A stretch of 14,396 nucleotides of DNA. Origin: Acidithiobacillus sp. (GTDB taxonomy: Bacteria > Pseudomonadota > Gammaproteobacteria > Acidithiobacillales > Acidithiobacillaceae). Location of the stretch: assembly GCA_027445725.1 (NCBI GenBank), contig DAIAVG010000017.1, positions 1 through 14,396 on the forward strand, given 5' to 3'. The notes beneath the pieces were generated by a model, which saw only the letters and a program-made list of their open reading frames with translations, was not told the DNA's origin and ran no database searches. Positions within the stretch are counted from its first letter, which is position 1. The number at the start of each line of letters is the position of its first letter. The translations under genes were made by a program, and so were the position numbers. Positions 1 to 7,042 of the stretch are shown here, piece after piece.

Positions 1-91
1 TCTCCGCTGCGATACCCGCCCTGGTGATGGCGTTGAAAAGGGTGGATTTGCCGACATTGGGTAAGCCGACGATGCCGCAGGCCAAAGCCAT
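1..91 (-). CDS. ychF: YchF-family GTPase/ATPase, N-terminal fragment
   Basis: The first 30 codons of YchF (OLA1-type), a ribosome-associated P-loop NTPase that prefers ATP and is linked to stress responses and translation. The gene runs off the left edge. The visible start reads [21 protein letters not shown]-x4-GKS/T (GLPNVGKS) occupies residues 9-16, and the following [10 protein letters not shown] matches the family. The ATG at 91 is preceded by AGGAG about 6 nt upstream. Pth ends 9 bp upstream; the pth-ychF pair is a very common bacterial arrangement and suggests co-transcription. Only the P-loop part can be checked here. Confidence 0.93.
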   Translation of the reverse strand, partial: MALACGIVGLPNVGKSTLFNAITRAGIAAE

Positions 92-100
92 AAGAAACTC

Positions 101-670
101 CTAATCGCTATGCAGGGTTTTTTGTGCCGCATCCGTGCGGCCGCTGAGAAAATCGGGAAGTACGCTGAGACTGCGTTCAATCGCCTCGTCAATCAGGGTC
201 TTATCCGCTGCCATCGGAGTGCCAAGCACATAACCGATGACCGCATCTTTGTGCCCCGGATGGCCGATACCGATGCGTAGCCGCCAGTAATCGCGGGTGC
301 CCAGGGCACGGTCGAGATCGCGTAAGCCGTTGTGCCCGCCATGACCACCACCGCGTTTCAGCCGTGCCGTACCTGGGGGCAGGTCCAGCTCATCATGAAT
401 CACCAGAATCCGTTCTATGGGCACTTTATAAAAGGCCGCCATAGCCTGTACCGGGCCACCGCTGCGGTTCATGAAATCCTGAGGCATACACAGCCCCAGT
501 TCCAGTCCGGAAGCTCGTGCCGTAGCGGCCAGGCAATGCCAGCGCTTCTCCATACGCAAAGACGCCCCGACCCGATCCGCAAGGGTTTGGAGCGTCCAAA
601 AACCGGCATTATGGCGGGTCCGGGCGTATTCCGCGCCGGGGTTACCCAGGCCCGCCAACAACCAGTCCAT
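101..670 (-). CDS. pth: Peptidyl-tRNA hydrolase
   Basis: Pth cleaves the ester bond of peptidyl-tRNAs that drop off ribosomes and so recycles tRNA; it is a soluble, essential cytosolic enzyme. At 189 aa it has the usual family length. The start GLGNPG-x3-Y (residues 7-15) and the catalytic residues are in E. coli register: Asn10, His20 (TRHNAGF), Asn68 (DFMNRSGG), Asp93 (VIHDELDLP) and Asn114 (GGHNGLRD). The RNA-binding Gly-rich loop KRGGGHGGHNG is complete. It starts 6 bp after rplY and is followed 9 bp later by ychF, so it sits mid-operon. Nothing unusual was seen. Confidence 0.97.
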   Translation of the reverse strand: MDWLLAGLGNPGAEYARTRHNAGFWTLQTLADRVGASLRMEKRWHCLAATARASGLELGLCMPQDFMNRSGGPVQAMAAFYKVPIERILVIHDELDLPPGTARLKRGGGHGGHNGLRDLDRALGTRDYWRLRIGIGHPGHKDAVIGYVLGTPMAADKTLIDEAIERSLSVLPDFLSGRTDAAQKTLHSD

Positions 671-676
671 AAGGCC

Positions 677-1285
677 TCAGGCGGTGGTCTCCGGGGCCTC
701 TTCCGCCTCGGCACCGGTACGCGGATTGTGGATGGAGACGACTTCCTTGTCGTCCTCATGCAGCAAAGGCACCAGGGTCACGCCGACGGGCATACTGATC
801 TGCGACAAATGCAGACTTTCACCCGTGTGTAGCCCGGCGATGTCCACTTCGATGGCTTCCGGTAGGCGATCCACTGGTGCTTCCACTTCCACTTCCACCA
901 GGGCGCGATGCAGTACACCGCCTGCCTTGAGGCCGACACAGGTGCTTTCGTTCAGGAAGTGGACGGGCACATGCAAACGCACCTGTTCGCCGGCATGAAC
1001 GCGTAAAAAGTCCATGTGCAGCACTTCTTCTTTGTAGGGGTGCATCTGAATGTCGCGGATGAGCGCCGTCTCGTTGCTGTTGGGGAACTGCAGCGTAATA
1101 ACGTGGGTGTATGCGCGCTCGTCGGGCAGCAGTTTGCGCAGCAAGCGGGCTTCAATACTGAGACCTATCGCGGCCTTGCCATCACCATAAAGCACGGCGG
1201 GTACCATGCCGGTACGACGCAGGCGACGGCTGGCACGGCGGCCGTTATCTTCACGCGGCTGGGCCGCAATCGCAAAATCTGTCAT
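677..1285 (-). CDS. rplY: 50S ribosomal protein L25, long CTC/TL5 form
   Basis: L25 binds 5S rRNA in the large ribosomal subunit. At 202 aa this is the long two-domain form: an N-terminal L25 RNA-binding domain (about residues 5-95, including RRLRRTGMVPAVLYG and the region HPYKEEVLHMDFLRV) and a C-terminal CTC beta domain (about 100-185, with GLKAGGVLHRALVEVEVEA). The acidic tail (about 190-202) is typical. A strong AAGGAGT lies about 8 nt before the ATG at 1285 and overlaps the end of mrdA, whose stop is 12 bp upstream. That spacing argues for one transcript with mrdA upstream and pth downstream. In many bacteria rplY follows prs instead, so this neighbour is less usual. Confidence 0.95.
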   Translation of the reverse strand: MTDFAIAAQPREDNGRRASRRLRRTGMVPAVLYGDGKAAIGLSIEARLLRKLLPDERAYTHVITLQFPNSNETALIRDIQMHPYKEEVLHMDFLRVHAGEQVRLHVPVHFLNESTCVGLKAGGVLHRALVEVEVEAPVDRLPEAIEVDIAGLHTGESLHLSQISMPVGVTLVPLLHEDDKEVVSIHNPRTGAEAEEAPETTA

Positions 1286-1297
1286 TTTTTGGACTCC

Positions 1298-3208
1298 TTA
1301 TGGTCTAGTGGAATGAGCGGGGCGAGGGTTGACAGAACCTTTCTCCCCAATAGCAAGGCGCGCATCATAATGTGCTGCGGTTTTTTCAGCAACTATTTCC
1401 GGTGTTTTTTCATCGGGCTGTAAATAGGCTTTGATTACCGCACGGGCTACCGGCAGGGCTTGCCAGGCGTTGTGCCCGCCATACTCCACCACTACGGCGA
1501 CGGCGATTTTGGGGTGATGTACCGGGGCCCAGCCTATAAAAAGGGAGTCGTTGTTATAGACGGTGTGGCCATTTTTGTAACCCACCGGTACCTGTGCCGT
1601 CCCCGTTTTTCCGGCAATGGTAATGCCGGGAATGCTGACGGTATGACAGGTACCGATTGCGACACAGGCCTCCATACCCTTATGGACGGCATGCATGGCC
1701 GCTGCCGGAATGTGCAGATTAACGGGCGGCGCATTGGGAATGGTCGCTGTCTGGCCGGTGTTCGGGTTAATGAAGGCTTTAGCGACCTGAGGCTGAATCA
1801 GATAGCCGCCGTTGGCGAGGGCGGAGACCGCGCGGGCTAACTGCAATGGCGTTTCCAGCAAATAACCCTGACCGATTCCGAGAATGACGGAATCTCCCGT
1901 GTACCAAGGCGCATGCAGATGCTTACGCTTCCAGGCGGGGGTCGGTACCAGACCACTGGCGCCGCCCGGCAGGTCGATGGGGGGTTTTCTGCCGAAGCCA
2001 AATCGCCACAAGGTCTTGTCCTGCAGAGCGATGCCCATCTTCACTGCGAGCTTGTAGTAAAAGACATCCACCGACCAGGCCAGGGCCTTGGTTATGCCCG
2101 TGTTGCCAAAACCCGCCCGGTTCCAGTCCCAGTAGGTATGACCGCCGAGTTGGTAGTTACCTGCACAAAATGTATGGAAATCAGGCGTAATCACGCCTTC
2201 CTGCACGGCCTGAATGGAGTAGAACGGCTTGGCGCAGGACCCTGGTGGATAGAGGCCATTATCGGCGCGGTTCATCAGCGGACGTCCCCGGTTATCGAGC
2301 AGGCTCTGCCAGTGCGCTGTGCTGATGCCATCCACGAACCAGTTGGCATTAAAGCTGGGGCTGGTGACCATGGCCAGTACGGCGCCATTGTTAGGGTCCA
2401 AAGCGACGACGGCGCCACGATACCCTTTGCCCTGGAAGGCCCTTGCCCCCGCCTGCTGCACACGCACGCGCAAGTGCGTGAGCAGATTATCTCCGGGGTG
2501 CGCGGGGATATCGCGCAGGGTGCCCACCTGTAGGCCGCGTGCGTTGATATCCTTGATCTGATAACCCATGGTGCCGCGTAGCTGGCGTTCGTAATAGCGC
2601 TCCAGACCATTCTTGCCAATATAGTTGCGACCAACATAATGACTGGCGTGAAAATCCTTCAGGTCGGTGGCAGTAATAGGGCCGACATAGCCGACGACGT
2701 GGGAGAACAGTGCGTCGTAGGGATAATGGCGATGGAGCATGGCGACGACCCGCACTCCGGGCAGATCCAGCGCGCGCACGGCGATAGCGGCGATCTGTGT
2801 CGATGTCAGACCGGCCTTGAGGACCACCGGATCGAAATCCGGCTTTCCCAGACGCCGGTCCTGAAATTGGCGCATATCGTCTGTACTCAGCCCGAGCATT
2901 TGCTGTAGATGCTGCAACGTCTCCCGCAAATGGGGCGTCTGGTCGGGGGTGATTTCCACGGCATAGGTGGGCTGGTTTTCCGCCAGCACCTCACCGTGAT
3001 CGGCAAGCACCAGACCGCGGGGCGGGGCGACGGGGACGAGAGCCGCATGGTTATCATAAGCCAGGGTACGGAACTTGGAAAAATGCAGCACCTCCAGGTC
3101 CATGACGCGCAGTACGACGAGCAGAATCGCCAGCAGCATCAGGCCAGTCGCTACACCGAGCCGGAAGCGAAAGTCGCGATTACGTTTGGCAGGGTCAGAA
3201 AGAGGCAT
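1298..3208 (-). CDS. mrdA: Penicillin-binding protein 2 (cell-elongation transpeptidase)
   Basis: PBP2 is the class B transpeptidase that cross-links lateral-wall peptidoglycan in the elongasome. It has a cytoplasmic N-terminus, one membrane segment (about residues 17-36, GVATGLMLLAILLVVLRVM), a dimerisation/pedestal domain (about 60-230, with PPRGLVLADHGEVLAEN and the YVGRNYIGKNGLERYYE element) and a C-terminal transpeptidase domain. Catalytic motifs are S324-C-A-K327, S379-V-D381 and K534-T-G-T537. At 636 aa it is normal for PBP2, and the SxD rather than SxN second motif also fits PBP2. The start at 3208 has no strong ribosome-binding site. rodA, its usual partner, is not adjacent; rplY follows after 12 bp. 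The ZapB-like/zapA unit diverges from it. Confidence 0.95.
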   Translation of the reverse strand: MPLSDPAKRNRDFRFRLGVATGLMLLAILLVVLRVMDLEVLHFSKFRTLAYDNHAALVPVAPPRGLVLADHGEVLAENQPTYAVEITPDQTPHLRETLQHLQQMLGLSTDDMRQFQDRRLGKPDFDPVVLKAGLTSTQIAAIAVRALDLPGVRVVAMLHRHYPYDALFSHVVGYVGPITATDLKDFHASHYVGRNYIGKNGLERYYERQLRGTMGYQIKDINARGLQVGTLRDIPAHPGDNLLTHLRVRVQQAGARAFQGKGYRGAVVALDPNNGAVLAMVTSPSFNANWFVDGISTAHWQSLLDNRGRPLMNRADNGLYPPGSCAKPFYSIQAVQEGVITPDFHTFCAGNYQLGGHTYWDWNRAGFGNTGITKALAWSVDVFYYKLAVKMGIALQDKTLWRFGFGRKPPIDLPGGASGLVPTPAWKRKHLHAPWYTGDSVILGIGQGYLLETPLQLARAVSALANGGYLIQPQVAKAFINPNTGQTATIPNAPPVNLHIPAAAMHAVHKGMEACVAIGTCHTVSIPGITIAGKTGTAQVPVGYKNGHTVYNNDSLFIGWAPVHHPKIAVAVVVEYGGHNAWQALPVARAVIKAYLQPDEKTPEIVAEKTAAHYDARLAIGEKGSVNPRPAHSTRP

Positions 3209-3231
3209 AATCGGGAACGACCTGGTTCAGT

Positions 3232-3260
3232 TTGCAAATGGCTGGGACGCTTCGTACACT
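3232..3260 (+). promoter_or_regulatory. Predicted sigma70 promoter of the zapB-like/zapA unit
   Basis: TTGCAA (3232-3237), a 17-bp spacer and TACACT (3255-3260) form a good match to the sigma70 consensus. Transcription would begin near 3267, about 30 nt before the GTG proposed for the ZapB-like gene. The site lies in the divergent spacer shared with mrdA, and the -35 overlaps the palindrome TTTGCAAA. Prediction from sequence only. Confidence 0.5.
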
Positions 3261-3295
3261 CGGAAGCAAAATCCTTGGTGAGATGGGGTGGCGCA

Positions 3296-3535
3296 GTGTT
3301 GGAGTCCCGTTTTGAATCTCTGTTCGCAGAGTTGGAAAGCATTATAACGGATTATCGCGGCTTGCGTCGTCATCTGGAAGGAGACGGGCGTGACAAGCGT
3401 TCCCTGCAGGTTCTGCAAAAGCAAATCCAGATGCTCGACGCCGAGAATATCTTGCTGCGGGAACGTCAGGAGGCGGTATGTCTGCGGCTCAGTGAGCTGC
3501 TCACGCAGGTGAGCCATTGGGAAAACGAAGGATAG
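3296..3535 (+). CDS. ZapB-like small coiled-coil protein (TIGR02449-type)
   Basis: A 79-aa protein, nearly all predicted alpha-helix with heptad-like spacing (LQVLQKQIQMLDAENILLRE, then LRLSELLTQV). It resembles the short TIGR02449/ZapB-like proteins encoded just before zapA in many gammaproteobacteria. These are thought to bridge ZapA and the Z-ring, but that role is family-level and unproven here. There is no ATG at a sensible place. The GTG at 3296 (GTG-TTG-GAG) is chosen because a GGGGTGG tract lies just upstream and the product then begins MLESRFESLF; TTG at 3299 or GTG at 3278 are alternatives. It ends 10 bp before the zapA ATG, so the two are probably co-transcribed. Confidence 0.72.
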   Translation: MLESRFESLFAELESIITDYRGLRRHLEGDGRDKRSLQVLQKQIQMLDAENILLRERQEAVCLRLSELLTQVSHWENEG

Positions 3536-3545
3536 AACCACACAG

Positions 3546-3872
3546 ATGGAGAAAACCGTGCCTGAAGCAACTCGCAGTCCCACCACCAATCACGTCAACA
3601 TCACTTTGCTGGGGCAAAGTTATCAGGTGCCCTGTCTGCCCGAAGAACAGGCACTGCTTCTGGAGGCAGTGGCACTGTTGAATCAACAGCTCGAAGCCGC
3701 CCGTGCACGGGGGCGAATGATCAGTAAGGAGCGCACCGCACTGATGGTGGCGGTCAACCTGGCTGCAGACCTGCAGCGCGTCCGCCAGGAAGTGCGAGTG
3801 CGCGATGATCAACTCAATCTGCTGGAAGATCGCCTGCGCCGGCTGGTTGACATGGGTAGGGGGGCAGAGTAG
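3546..3872 (+). CDS. zapA: Cell division protein ZapA
   Basis: ZapA binds FtsZ and bundles protofilaments at midcell. The 108-aa product has the family layout: an N-terminal globular part with VNITLLGQSYQVPCLPEEQA (about residues 17-36, the typical [VI]xILGxxYxVxxPxE pattern) and a C-terminal coiled coil (about 75-103, LQRVRQEVRVRDDQLNLLED) for dimer/tetramer formation. The ATG at 3546 is weakly served by GAAGGA. A GTG at 3558 has GGAG 6 nt upstream and would give 104 aa; both are plausible. The final codons contain the predicted -35 element of the 6S RNA promoter, and the TAG stop forms part of its -10. The ZapB-like gene precedes it. Confidence 0.93.
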   Translation: MEKTVPEATRSPTTNHVNITLLGQSYQVPCLPEEQALLLEAVALLNQQLEAARARGRMISKERTALMVAVNLAADLQRVRQEVRVRDDQLNLLEDRLRRLVDMGRGAE

Positions 3873-3875
3873 CTT
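3847..3875 (+). promoter_or_regulatory. Predicted 6S RNA promoter inside the zapA 3' end
   Basis: A perfect TTGACA (3847-3852) is followed after exactly 17 bp by TAGCTT (3870-3875). The predicted start, about 3880-3883, coincides with the 5' edge of the 6S terminal stem. The -35 lies in codons for Val-Asp-Met of ZapA, and the zapA stop codon TAG is the first half of the -10. Confidence 0.6.
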
Positions 3876-3881
3876 GGATGT

Positions 3882-4065
3882 TGCCTCCTGTGGGGCGCGA
3901 GTGGTCGAGATGATTCCTGAACCAACATTGTCTATCCAGGGGATCCCCAGTCATCACCGTGGTGTGCAGCTCCCTCGTGGAGTAGCCTAAAGCGGTGTGT
4001 GGATTCCCACCTGTACACCAGGTTCATGGGGTAGCGGGCCGCACGACCCACGCGGGGGGTTTTTT
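3882..4065 (+). ncRNA. ssrS: 6S RNA
   Basis: 6S RNA mimics an open promoter and sequesters sigma70 RNA polymerase in stationary phase. The locus is the classic one: between zapA and ygfA. The ends pair: 3884-3904 (starting CCTCCTG) with 4039-4059 (ending GCGGGGGG), a 21-position helix with GU pairs and a few mismatches. An inner helix pairs TGAACC (3918-3923) with GGTTCA (4021-4026). Between them is a large internal region, and an apical hairpin is visible (CTCC 3970-3973 with GGAG 3979-3982). The length of about 184 nt equals the enterobacterial RNA. A run of six T (4060-4065) follows the G-rich arm and could act as the terminator. The 5' end is set by the promoter prediction. A covariance-model search was not run. 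Confidence 0.85.
4039..4065 (+). terminator. Possible intrinsic terminator at the 6S RNA 3' end
   Basis: The 3' arm of the 6S terminal helix (ending GCGGGGGG) runs straight into TTTTTT. The full stem needs the 5' arm 150 nt away, so this is not a standard short hairpin. It could terminate part of the transcripts, with read-through into ygfA, or serve as a processing end. Confidence 0.4.
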
Positions 4066-4678
4066 GTTTCAAGGGCTGGATGAAGTACCAGCGAAAAGCC
4101 AATTACGTCGACGGCTGCGCCAGCAGCGACGCGACCTGTCACCTGAGGCACTACAGTGCGCTGCCATAGCGCTCTCTAATCACCTCGTGCGTCTCAACCA
4201 CTTTCGGCGGGCCCGGCATATCGGACTCTACTGGCCCATGCAGGGCGAAATCAGCCCCTTGCCGCTCATGCAGCACCCGATCGCGGTCAACAAGCATTTT
4301 TATCTGCCGGTACTCGCCGGGCAGTTTGCACGTGGCCTCCGTTTTGCGCCTTTTAACCCGCATGCGGCCATGCGCAACAATCGCTTTCGCATCCCGGAAC
4401 CACAGGTGTCTCCCAGTCATCAGCGTTCCGTACACGAACTGGATCTGCTGATCCTGCCACTGGTTGCCTTTGACGCGGAAGGTTACCGTCTGGGGATGGG
4501 CGGCGGTTTCTATGATCGCAGCCTGGCACATTTGCCGCATCGCCGCAGTTGGCGGCGTCCGCGGTTGATTGGGGTGGGGCATGCCTTTCAGGAAGTGCCG
4601 CGTGTGCCCAGAGAGCCTTGGGATATCCCTCTGGGTATTGTCTGTACGGAAATGGGTTGCTACAGAATCAGATCATGA
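4064..4678 (+). CDS. ygfA: 5-formyltetrahydrofolate cyclo-ligase (start uncertain)
   Basis: This enzyme converts 5-formyl-THF to 5,10-methenyl-THF with ATP, recycling folate; in other bacteria it is linked to persistence and lies downstream of 6S RNA, as here. The diagnostic ATP/Mg-binding motif LGMGGGFYDRSL is at about residues 143-154, and KSQLRRRLRQQRRDLSPEAL (about 11-30) is a typical N-terminus. The product is about 204 aa, normal for the family. No ATG, GTG or strong site begins this frame at the expected place: TTG 4064 (G-run just upstream) or CTG 4076 (AAGGG upstream) are the candidates. The frame stays open upstream through the 6S gene to an ATG at 3995, which I regard as non-coding. 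It converges with the M61 gene, 11 bp apart. Confidence 0.88.
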   Translation: MFQGLDEVPAKSQLRRRLRQQRRDLSPEALQCAAIALSNHLVRLNHFRRARHIGLYWPMQGEISPLPLMQHPIAVNKHFYLPVLAGQFARGLRFAPFNPHAAMRNNRFRIPEPQVSPSHQRSVHELDLLILPLVAFDAEGYRLGMGGGFYDRSLAHLPHRRSWRRPRLIGVGHAFQEVPRVPREPWDIPLGIVCTEMGCYRIRS

Positions 4679-4689
4679 AGTACGGAAGC

Positions 4690-6480
4690 TCAACGACTTT
4701 CCGCCGTTGTTCCCTCTAACCAGGCACGGCGACGTGCAAGGACGACCTCATCCACATCCTCCAGCGATTCCAGCCAGACCGTATCCTGTGGAGGCGGGGC
4801 GGGGATCAGTTGAGTTTCCATAAGAATATCATCGCGGAAGAACTGAACACGTAGCGCCGCGCCCGCGGGAGCCGCATCCAGTTGTGGCTGTAATTGTTCC
4901 GCTGTAGTCCGGACGCCATCGAGGGCGACGAGAACATCGTCCGGCGACAACCCTGCCTGCTCGGCAGGGCCGCCACTCTGCACATGGCGCAATTGAGCAC
5001 CCAGCGCGTGCGGACGCCAGTGCGCACCCAGCCAGACCGGCGGGGTTTTTTCGCAGGCCTGTCCGCCTTCATCCCGCGGGCCGTTGGCGGCGCGCAGGTG
5101 CAGCGCAATGCCCATTTCCGCCAACAGCGCGCGCAACGGCAGGTCGGTCTTCTCTGTAATCCAAGCCTCCAAACGCGCGGCGAGCGTCGGCCCGGCGAGC
5201 GCCTCGACCAGATTGATGCATTGGCCTTCCGGCAGCGGTTTAGCGATGCGGCCATAGTCTTGCCACAGCCGGGCGAGCAAGGTGTCGAGACTTCGGGTGC
5301 CTTCACTCTCGATGCGTAAACTGAGGTCCAGACAGAGGGCCATCATGGCGCCCTTGTTATAATAACTGATCTCAAAGTTGGCGCTGTTGGCGTGGGGATG
5401 ATAGAGCTTGATCCAGGTATCTTCACTGGATTCCACCAGACTTTGCAGGAAACGTCCAGGGCGGCGCAGCAAACGGGTCAGCTCCTTCCCGACCCTGCGC
5501 AGATATTGCTCGGGCGTGGTCAGGCCTGCGCGGCGCAGGCAGAGATCATCATAGTAGGAGGTGATGCCCTCGAAGACCCAGAGGTCGCGGGTGGGCGCCT
5601 CGCGGTCCAGGGCACTGGCGCTGAGCACAGCGGGACGAATGGCCTGCACCAGCCAGCTATGGAAATACTCGTGACTGACCAGACCCAGGAAGCGCTGATA
5701 ATGGTCTTCGTTGCGGCCACTCAGGTCATCCCGGGCGCAGAGGAGGGCGCTGGAAGCGCGATGCTCCAATCCTCCATAGCCATCAGCACTGGTCATGCAC
5801 AGAAAGTGGTACTCGGCAAAGGCGGCATCGCCCCAGAAACGCTGTTGCCAGTCACAGATGCGTGTCAGGTCGGGACCCAGCCGTTGCAGGTCTGCCTGAT
5901 GGATTCCCTGAATGAGCAGGTGATGGGGCCGCTCTCCTGCCGAAAAGTCCAGCAGAGTGAGCGTGCCCATGAGCAGCGGATGATCAATGAGGGCGCGATA
6001 CTCAGAGGCAACAAAGCTGCCCCAGCCCCAGCTCACGCCGCTTTGCCGGGGGAGGGCGGTGGCCACCTGCCAGCCTTCCGGACCTTCCAGGAGGACGGCG
6101 TGCGCCTGGTCTTCCTGTCCCAGGACCCGCAAGTAGACGGCCGGGCCGTTGAAAAACCCCCCTTGATCATCCAGATATGCCGTGCGTACTGAGCGGTCGA
6201 AAGCGTACACGGCATAATGGACGACGACCGGGCCATGCCCCGCAGCGAGACGCCAGCGGTCCTTACCGGTTTTGTGCAGGGCGATATCCTGCCCATTACG
6301 CTCTGCGCGGATTTGGGTCACATGGCGGGCGAGATCGCGGATAGTATAGCTGCCGGGCACCCATGCGGGCAGGGCGAGGATCTGTCCTTCCGGGTCCGGT
6401 TCGGAAATACTCAGAGACACCTGAAAAAGATGTGCTTGTGGCGCGGCGCTGATCTGGTAACTCAGTGGGACAGAACTCAA
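4690..6480 (-). CDS. M61-family metallopeptidase with PDZ domain (glycyl aminopeptidase type)
   Basis: A 596-aa zinc peptidase of family M61. An N-terminal beta domain (about residues 5-180, with AWVPGSYTIRDLARHV) leads to the catalytic domain. This contains GGLEH (236-240), the zinc motif H270-E-Y-F-H274 followed by SW and a conserved IRP, and the third ligand Glu304 in WVFEGITSYY. A PDZ domain covers about 482-560 (GGPAEQAGLSPDDVLVALDG). No signal peptide is visible, so it is probably cytoplasmic. Start: TTG at 6480 with TTAGGAG 7 nt upstream, giving MSSVPLSYQI, the usual family beginning; the open frame further upstream overlaps the preceding gene and is rejected. Family members release N-terminal Gly/Ala, but the substrate here is unknown. 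The ribosome-binding site overlaps the stop of the isochorismatase-like gene, implying translational coupling. Confidence 0.92.
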   Translation of the reverse strand: MSSVPLSYQISAAPQAHLFQVSLSISEPDPEGQILALPAWVPGSYTIRDLARHVTQIRAERNGQDIALHKTGKDRWRLAAGHGPVVVHYAVYAFDRSVRTAYLDDQGGFFNGPAVYLRVLGQEDQAHAVLLEGPEGWQVATALPRQSGVSWGWGSFVASEYRALIDHPLLMGTLTLLDFSAGERPHHLLIQGIHQADLQRLGPDLTRICDWQQRFWGDAAFAEYHFLCMTSADGYGGLEHRASSALLCARDDLSGRNEDHYQRFLGLVSHEYFHSWLVQAIRPAVLSASALDREAPTRDLWVFEGITSYYDDLCLRRAGLTTPEQYLRRVGKELTRLLRRPGRFLQSLVESSEDTWIKLYHPHANSANFEISYYNKGAMMALCLDLSLRIESEGTRSLDTLLARLWQDYGRIAKPLPEGQCINLVEALAGPTLAARLEAWITEKTDLPLRALLAEMGIALHLRAANGPRDEGGQACEKTPPVWLGAHWRPHALGAQLRHVQSGGPAEQAGLSPDDVLVALDGVRTTAEQLQPQLDAAPAGAALRVQFFRDDILMETQLIPAPPPQDTVWLESLEDVDEVVLARRRAWLEGTTAESR

Positions 6481-6490
6481 GGCAGCACTC

Positions 6491-7036
6491 CTAACGCCAG
6501 GCGGCGGCAAGGATGCGAAAAGCCGGGTGCGCCGCGTCGTCCAGCCACTCATAAAATACCGACTCAGCGACGGCGACTGTAACTCCCGCCTGCCGCAGCC
6601 GCTCCAAAGCGGGTTGCTGATGTTCGGCGTCACGGCTGGCGCAGGCATCGGCCACCACCACCGGTTGCCAACCCCCTGCCTGCAGGTCCAGGGCGGTTTG
6701 CAGCACACAGATGTGGAGCTCTATACCGGTCAGGATGACCTGAGGTCGCCCGTCCTGTGCCTCCAGCCATTGGCGACTGTTGCTGCTGCGCAGGCAGGAA
6801 AAGGTGGTCTTTTCCAGGACATCGGCAGCATGGACGCGGATATCCTCACGGACTGGTCCCAGACCCTGCGGATATTGGGCGGTGGCAAGGGTGGGCAGCC
6901 CGAGGGCCGTGGCCGCCTCCAGCAGTTGGGTGATGTTGCGCAGCAGCGGCACCCGTCGCACGGGGGGAAGGGTGCCGAGCAGGCGATCCTGCAGATCAAC
7001 GGCGAGGACAACGCTCTGCGTGGCCTCGATACGCAT
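6491..7036 (-). CDS. Isochorismatase-family (YcaC-like) cysteine hydrolase
   Basis: A 181-aa protein of the isochorismatase-like fold, most like the YcaC group of hydrolases of unknown physiological substrate. The expected catalytic triad is visible: Asp14 (VLAVDLQDRL), Lys76 (VLEKTTFSC) and Cys110 in GIELHICVLQTALDL, the classic GxExHxCVLQTALDL nucleophile loop. It is a soluble enzyme with no signal peptide. The ATG at 7036 lies 6 bp after the upstream methyltransferase stop without a clear Shine-Dalgarno, so it may rely on coupling. The M61 peptidase follows after 10 bp. A role in amide or siderophore-like metabolism cannot be decided from sequence. Confidence 0.88.
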   Translation of the reverse strand: MRIEATQSVVLAVDLQDRLLGTLPPVRRVPLLRNITQLLEAATALGLPTLATAQYPQGLGPVREDIRVHAADVLEKTTFSCLRSSNSRQWLEAQDGRPQVILTGIELHICVLQTALDLQAGGWQPVVVADACASRDAEHQQPALERLRQAGVTVAVAESVFYEWLDDAAHPAFRILAAAWR

Positions 7037-7042
7037 GATCAG

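Noticed and set aside
3995..4063. ATG 3995 as the start of ygfA
   Set aside because: It lies within the 6S RNA, and the residues before KSQLRRRL are encoded by 6S structural sequence, not conserved protein.
4691..4709. Hairpin CAACG/CGTTG as a terminator between convergent ygfA and M61
   Set aside because: Only five base pairs, a nine-base loop, no T-run, and it lies within the M61 coding end.
6481..6708. 76-codon upstream extension of the M61 gene
   Set aside because: It overlaps the isochorismatase-like gene, while a strong TTAGGAG and TTG at 6480 give the usual M61 N-terminus.
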